Assembly: GCF_041146795.1 (NCBI RefSeq)
Contig: NC_135167.1
Coordinates: 29,497,454 to 29,561,453, forward strand
Origin: Maylandia zebra
Lineage: Eukaryota > Chordata > Actinopteri > Cichliformes > Cichlidae
DNA length: 64,000 bases
Direction of reading: 5' to 3'
Part shown: piece by piece, positions 58,325-64,000 of the stretch
Layout of the letters: each line of letters begins with the position of its first letter
Numbering within the stretch: position 1 is the stretch's first letter
Notes under the pieces: generated by a model
The model's database searches: none
What the model saw: the letters and a program-made list of their open reading frames with translations, nothing else
Told to the model about the DNA's origin: nothing
Position numbers and translations under genes: made by a program

Positions 58325-61300
58325 TATACTGTCAAACTACAACCCTGTGAGTGCTTACTGTATTTGGGTCATTACAAGCTTGTGATTTTATTTAAACTGT
58401 CTCTTTAAATTTAACATGTAAACACATGTTACACACTGCATGTTCAGTCAGTAACTACAGAAATAAGGATATAAGGAAAATCCCTGTTGTTTATTAAGTG
58501 TGACAAAACTCATTCAGTCTGTAAACATTTAGTAAGCACGTTAGCAAGTGATTCATGGGGTGTCTCTGTGTATGTGCTGGGACGGCAGGGCGCATTTCAT
58601 CATGTCATTAGCAGTCTAGCAAGCAGAAATGACTTTTTCTGCACCTTGGAGCATGTTTCAGATCAATGCCCTTGGCAGTTCTTAAATCAATGAGTGATGC
58701 TGTAACTAGGGGACTCATCTGTGAAACAGACCCCTGGGAGAGAGCTTGAGTGAGAGAGCGGCTGTCAAAGAAGAAAGACGAGAGAGAAAAAATCCACAGT
58801 TTAAATAAACAAAAAGACAACTGAGGGGACAGGAGGACAGGCGGAGGGGAAGTGTAGGTCATCTTAGTGGATATGCATGTAGTATGTGTGGTATGGATGT
58901 GTGCGTGTGTGTCTGTGTATTAAAGACCATAAAACAGAAACACATCCAGAAGCACTGACCTTTCTAAGTGCCTTTTGGTACAGCACAATGCAAATGCAAT
59001 CATGTCTAAATAATTGGTTACTTGATGAGGCAGGTGAATCTCTGCACCTCCATCTTTCTCTCCATCTCGCTCTGCCATGTATTCCTGCAAAGTGTGCGCC
59101 TCATACGGGGTGGGGGAGCAAAGTAATGGGCAGGAGGTGGAGCATGAAAAAGGTTAGGGAGAAAAATCACATCACCAGAGAGAGAAACGATGAGAGTGCG
59201 CCCACCACCCAAGGCCAGATGTATTTACCTGGGTAATGATAGTCATCTGGACCGACAGGGTGCGTATATGTAGTGTATATATATGTGCATGTGTGTGCTT
59301 GTGCGCGCGTGTGTGGTACAGGTGCTGTGTAGGCTAGGTTTCTCTTTGACTGCTAGCTTGCCAATTTATTTGCTGGCGAAAACACAACAGTGTCTCTTGT
59401 TCGCCCTTTCCTCTGTTTGTCCTCCCCTCATCTCATTTTTGTTAACATTCTCTTTTTATTCCTCTCATCCCATCTTGCTTCTCCGGTATCCTCTCTCTCT
59501 TTCTACCACCATCATCTCTGCTTTGCTTGAAACGTTGCCTTTATTAATTCATAAACAACACACTCCACACACGATTGGGTTCCATAGGCACCGGAGCATG
59601 ATTCAATCCCCTGCATGCACACATGCTCGCGCACTTTTTCCTTGTTTATGCACCCTATTACCTTGCCTTCCCTCACCCCTCTTCTCGCCGGCTACCTCCG
59701 CCAGACAGTTCCCTACTTCAGCAGGCATAAAGTGAAGGCTACAGCCATTTGTGTTCTGTTATGTACAAATAGTTGGCACATTGACTCGCCTCTAGCACAA
59801 AGGGAGAGAAAGCAAGCTGATGTAAATACTTCGTTTTTGCCTCGGTTGTCCAGCGCTCTTCGCCACGGGTCATGGATCTTTCTGTTTTGCTGATTTTCTG
59901 TATTTTTTATTTTTCTCGCAAACATTTTTCGTTTTGTGCATTTGCAGAAAAGAGAAAAAGTCTGTCTGCGAGTGCGCGTACACGCACATTTGATTCATTT
60001 CTTTGGGGCATGTGTGTGACACTTGACTGTTCTTATCGAGGGTTGCCAGATGTGAGCCCTGAGGTCAAAGAGGGGTCCCATTTATGCGCGTGCACGCACA
60101 AACATGTACATGCCCTTTCTCAAGCCTCCCTCCTCCCCACTGGAAAAGAGTAGGAAGGAAAAGGAATGGGTGCTTGGATATGGATTGCTGGGATTGAATT
60201 AAAAACATTAGCTTGAGGCTGTACGGCTGAATTCTGATGATGAGGCCACCGGGGGAAAATGGAGAAAATGGGCTTTCGCTGCCAGGGCCTTGAAAATCCC
60301 TTACTAATGGAATGAGAAAAGGCAGATAGCAAGAGCGAGGGAGGGGAAGAAAGGATATCACACATATGAGTGTGCGTGAATGGTTACAAAGACAATGCAT
60401 TCTGTTTGTGTGCGTGAGTGTGTGTTCATGTGAGAGCAAAATGGGCTGAAACAAATGGAGCAGAGCCAGAAGGCCTCCAATGAAACATCATTACAAGTAG
60501 CTCCAGAAATATTATGCCAAAGGCATAACTAGCAATGCTGGGGAGGGCAGAGCAGATTATTTCCAAGGAGCACACAAGTCACAGCACAGGCACTCGAGCG
60601 CTAACACTTGGACACAACATTCACACACGAGTTTGATGTTGTTGAGTAGTCTCAGCTTCGGACATTAAATCGATCCAGCTCGGTTTAGATGGTTAGGACT
60701 TTTGCCAAATATGTTTAAAAGATGTGCTTATTTTGTTCATGGCGGACGTTTCCATTCCTGGTGCCAACCACACCGGAGTTAAACAAAAGATCGTATAGAA
60801 TAGAAGGAAAAAATGCTGAAGGCATGAAGTAGCAAATGGTAACTGCCTTCTCTTAATCGTTGTCTTTATTCCTGTTATAAACAATTCTGGACTGTAGTCT
60901 GAGAAATATGGGCAGATGGTTAATTAGAAATAAAAAGCTCTGAGTGCACACTGAAGAAATGCCTGTTTCTTTTCCTCATTTTGCCTTTCTCCACCACCAT
61001 CACGGTTAATTCTCTGGTAAATTCTCCAAGCGGTGGGCATTTCAGCCCCCTCATTTCTCTGTAAAATGAATAGAAGCATCTGACATGGGCTGCCATGGGC
61101 TTTAAATGTACAATCTGGCTGTTTTTATAATGGGAACAAATTAATAAGTGAATGTTATCTGTGAGTAGCAGCGCGGGGTGGCTTGCCAGGCCCTTTTGTT
61201 CCCGTACCACTTCTTTTCATGTAAAATGACAGAAGACACAAAACAGACAGAGCTCTTGGTCTGAACTGGATTTTGACACGGGTATTGACACACTTTTTGT

Positions 61301-62209
61301 GTGCATGCACGTGCAATGTGGCACGCATTAAAGTGCACACACCGAATGCGGATAGGAATGTGTATTGCTTTGTTAGTGCAGCGCTATTTAAATGTGTTTG
61401 CGCGCAGTGTTTAGGATGAGACTAGTTTCAGGTTTGATGGAGAACGTGCGGCTTCCCTGTGGAAACATGAATTTTCTGAGCATAAACAGGCGGCCAGAGC
61501 AGGAATGAAAAATAAGGTGAGGCTGAATCAAGCATAGGTGGCCAGCAGCGTCTCGCTCCTCTTTCTCTCTCAATATTGGTATTGCGAAGTCACAGAGATG
61601 GCAATCAGCAGGAGATGTGTCTCGAAGATGAAAGCAGGGAGAAGAGAAACAGAAGGAGAGCGAGAGAAAGGACAGCCTCTTAAGGCACCTCTATCAGTCT
61701 GTCGTTAGGAGGGTAATGAACCCAGCACCAGTGCTGCCAAGCAACCAATGACTCACTCGCACACACACACAGCACATGCACAGACTATACAAAATAAACA
61801 CACTAACAAAATGGAAATCTCTCAAGTACCTGAGACGTGTCCCTGCTACTCAGCCATTATCAGACCATCTTCCCAATTACACAATGTTTATGCAGAAAAG
61901 AGAGGATGCACACAGTGCATCATACGAGCAGGAGTAACAGATTGTTTCCATGTTTACTCAGATCCATCGTTCTCTTATATTTTTCCCAGGCTGCTCGGCT
62001 TTTGCCATATGCTGTAGGTTTTACTCCACTTGATGTGTTCTTCAAAGATCCATTTATCTCAGACAGAAATATGCCTTAAAGGATAATTCCAATCATTTTA
62101 CTCCTGGGGCGCACTTATCTAGATTTTACCAACACGCCATCTAATGATTTTTTTTTCAGTTACCACACTAAAGAGCTGTTTTGAGCTGTTTGTGAAGTGT
62201 TTTGTAATT
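58325..62209. other. Gene-free interval
   Basis: No supported exon or mobile element. ORFs of 92-150 codons at 59283-59893 and 60065-60454 run over CT/CA-rich text and show no domain. Short TG/CA patches occur around 58890, 59285 and 60400. Confidence 0.4.
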
Positions 62210-62900
62210 CATTCAAGATTTTTGAGTCACCCCTGATTTCTTCATATTTTGTTTAGAAATTGGGACATCGCCATAGTAATTTCTTAAACATGTGCAAAAC
62301 CAATAGAAAAGCAATATACAAGTGTTCAACTCTTGTAGCTTGAAAGTCAGTATTTGGTATGACCATCTTTATTCTTCAGCACAGGTTGGACTCTTTCAGA
62401 CAGCTTTTTTGTCATTTCTTTAAGTACTCTCCAGGAATAGTTCTCCAATGATCACTGTTGTACCTCTCTCCTGACGTCCTCCATATGTATTAACAAATAT
62501 ATGAATACAAATTTCATCACTCCATAATACCTGCTGCCACTGATTTTCAGTCCAGTTCTTGTAGAACTTGGCATCCTTGTCACGCCATTTCCCTCCCTGA
62601 AGAATGGCTTCTTGACAGCCACCCTTGCACTGAGACAATGGACAAGGCCTCAGCGAACAGTAGATGGATCAATTGAAGGATCAGATGCATCTCTCAGGTC
62701 CTGTGTCAGGTCGATTGCTTCCATATTTCTTAAGGACATGACTTTCAGATACTGTCATTTGCTGCAGTTTTTAGTCCTATTGTCCTCATTGGACACCATA
62801 CTGAGATATGCCAATTTTTCAGCTAATAGCTCTTTAGTAATCACTTTGCTGGTGCAGAAATTCTATCTAATGCCTGTCAAACTGTGTTACCTTCGGCATT
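62210..62900 (-). pseudogene. Tc1-like transposon relic
   Basis: On the minus strand a 72-codon open piece (62420-62638) contains NWTENQWQQVLWSDE, which leads into the first catalytic Asp of a Tc1 transposase. Upstream pieces are in other frames (AVKKPFF text near 62610, GACCTGACACAGGACCTG near 62690). Downstream, the end of the protein (KMVIPN-like text) is near 62360. The second Asp and third Glu blocks are deleted. It shares family with 18783-20270, 39741-40170 and 56100-56660. A decayed terminus with GTGACTCAAAAATCTTG lies near 62215-62230. Confidence 0.7.
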
Positions 62901-62919
62901 CTTGTATATTCAGCTAAAG

Positions 62920-63145
62920 CAGGGGTGGCCCACTCCAAGCCTTGAGAGCCAATATCCTGTAGGTTTTAGACATCACCCTGGGTCAACACACCTGAATCAA
63001 ATGATTAGTTCATTACCAGGCCTCTGGAGAACTTCAAGAAATGTTGAGGAGGTAATTTAGCCATTTAAATGAGCTGTGTTGGATCAAGGACACATCTAGA
63101 ACCTGCAGGACACCGGTTCTCGAGGCCTGGAGTTGGCCACCCCTG
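62920..63145. mobile_element. hAT-type MITE, 226 bp
   Basis: Ends are CAGGGGTGGCCCACTCC and GGAGTTGGCCACCCCTG, an imperfect inverted repeat of about 17 bp whose first ten bases match the terminus of the full hAT at 7685. It is flanked by AGCTAAAG (62912-62919) and ATCTAAAG (63146-63153), an 8-bp duplication with one mismatch. No coding capacity. The text in between (CCTGAATCAAATGATTAG, CCTGCAGGACACCGG) is typical of an abundant vertebrate/teleost MITE group. Confidence 0.88.
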
Positions 63146-63153
63146 ATCTAAAG

Positions 63154-64000
63154 AATACTATGTATGTGTTAAGCAGCTTAGCAAACAAAAAATACTCATC
63201 TAAAAATGTTCAGGTCCAAGGACTGGACTGAAAAAGCAGCTAATGTACAGTGAAACACTATGATATAAACTCACTTAAGTGTAAATGATGCGTCTGATCA
63301 ATATTCAAAGTCAACCCTACTCAACAAGCTTACACTTAATTTGCCAAATGCAATATAATGTATTCCTCCTGCTCTAGCCACTATTTAAGTTCAGCTGCCA
63401 GGAATGTATTTGTGCCTCATGTCACAAAAATCTGAAAAATGAGTAAATCACACCCACGTGGATTGGCTGCCAGAGTTTGGGCTTGTGATTCTGCCCAATG
63501 TGAGGCAAAAGAAATCTATCATCACAAAACTGAAGTGAATTCCTCCTGCTGCTGTCACTGGTCACTAGCTGAAGCTTTAAATAATACAATCTGATCAGCT
63601 CAAATCCAGGACAGCTGATTTTTCAGCCGAACAAACGCTTAAAGGAATTCCCTCAAGCTCTGCCTACGAATCTGAGGCACTGCTTCTGTTAACGTAAAGT
63701 ACACAGCACAAGACAAATGTTCACATATTCAACTGTTGTATGCGCATCCAAAGCAGTGACGAAACAAATGCACATTTTAACTTTAGGAAGCACATCATGC
63801 AAGGTTGCAATCTAATTACTCAAACATCAATCACATTACTCTATCCTTGCTTGAACTCAGCCCTGCTCACTTCTAGCTCTGCCTGCACAGATGCATGTTG
63901 TGCATTTCTGCAACACTGAACCAATGTGTTTGTTTTTGGCTGCTGTGTTTACATGTCAGCAATCGTCATCAACAAGCCACCCCCCCTGAGGACATGGGTT
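63154..64000. other. Unassigned DNA to the window end
   Basis: No supported gene, RNA or mobile element. Confidence 0.45.

Noticed and set aside
1-64000. CRISPR arrays, bacterial operons, phage-like genes
   Set aside because: The sequence is vertebrate nuclear DNA with spliced genes and transposons; the repeats are microsatellites and mobile elements.

Overview
This is a window of fish nuclear DNA, most likely from a percomorph teleost. The evidence is the mix of repeats (Tc1-like transposons with roughly 200-bp inverted repeats, several hAT elements with 8-bp target duplications, L2/Rex1-type LINEs, tRNA-derived SINEs, long CA/GT microsatellites) and an intron-bearing PIM-like kinase of the kind expanded in teleosts. 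I cannot fix the species. There are no bacterial features, no CRISPR array and no rRNA or tRNA gene.

From 1 to about 41 kb the window is essentially gene-free. It holds relics of two Tc1-like families, a complete but broken hAT transposon (7685-10156, perfect 8-bp target duplication), two large non-autonomous hAT elements (30459-31112 and 35976-37360), LINE pieces (including a 5'-inverted reverse-transcriptase fragment at 34.4-35.1 kb with an LTR inserted in it), SINEs and microsatellites. Several AT-rich stretches with clustered TAATTA-type motifs (near 13.2, 20.4, 22.1 and 38.0 kb) look like possible conserved regulatory DNA. That cannot be tested without an alignment.

The centre of interest is 41-55.6 kb. 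A unit of about 6.2 kb is present twice in direct tandem order: unit A 41868-49411 and unit B 49415-55587, joined through 3 unexplained bases. Each unit carries a complete nine-exon PIM-like Ser/Thr kinase gene on the + strand (409 codons, all catalytic residues present), a convergent minus-strand terminal exon of unknown identity, a solo LTR and an orphan exon-like ORF. The two predicted kinases differ at one residue (Arg105 in A, Gln in B). Unit A alone carries a 1377-bp internally deleted L2-type LINE, inserted in the orphan exon with a 6-bp target duplication; unit B has the empty site. A degenerate last exon of a third kinase copy lies just upstream at 41054-41136. Related hairpin-forming repeats sit just outside both ends of the duplication.

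From 55.6 to 64 kb there is an intact Tc1/mariner transposon (56717-58322: 340-codon transposase, nearly identical inverted repeats, TA duplication), two more Tc1 relics, a 226-bp hAT-type MITE (62920-63145) and otherwise unrecognised DNA. The kinase genes are the only convincing host genes; most other long ORFs are transposon parts or chance ORFs in repeats.
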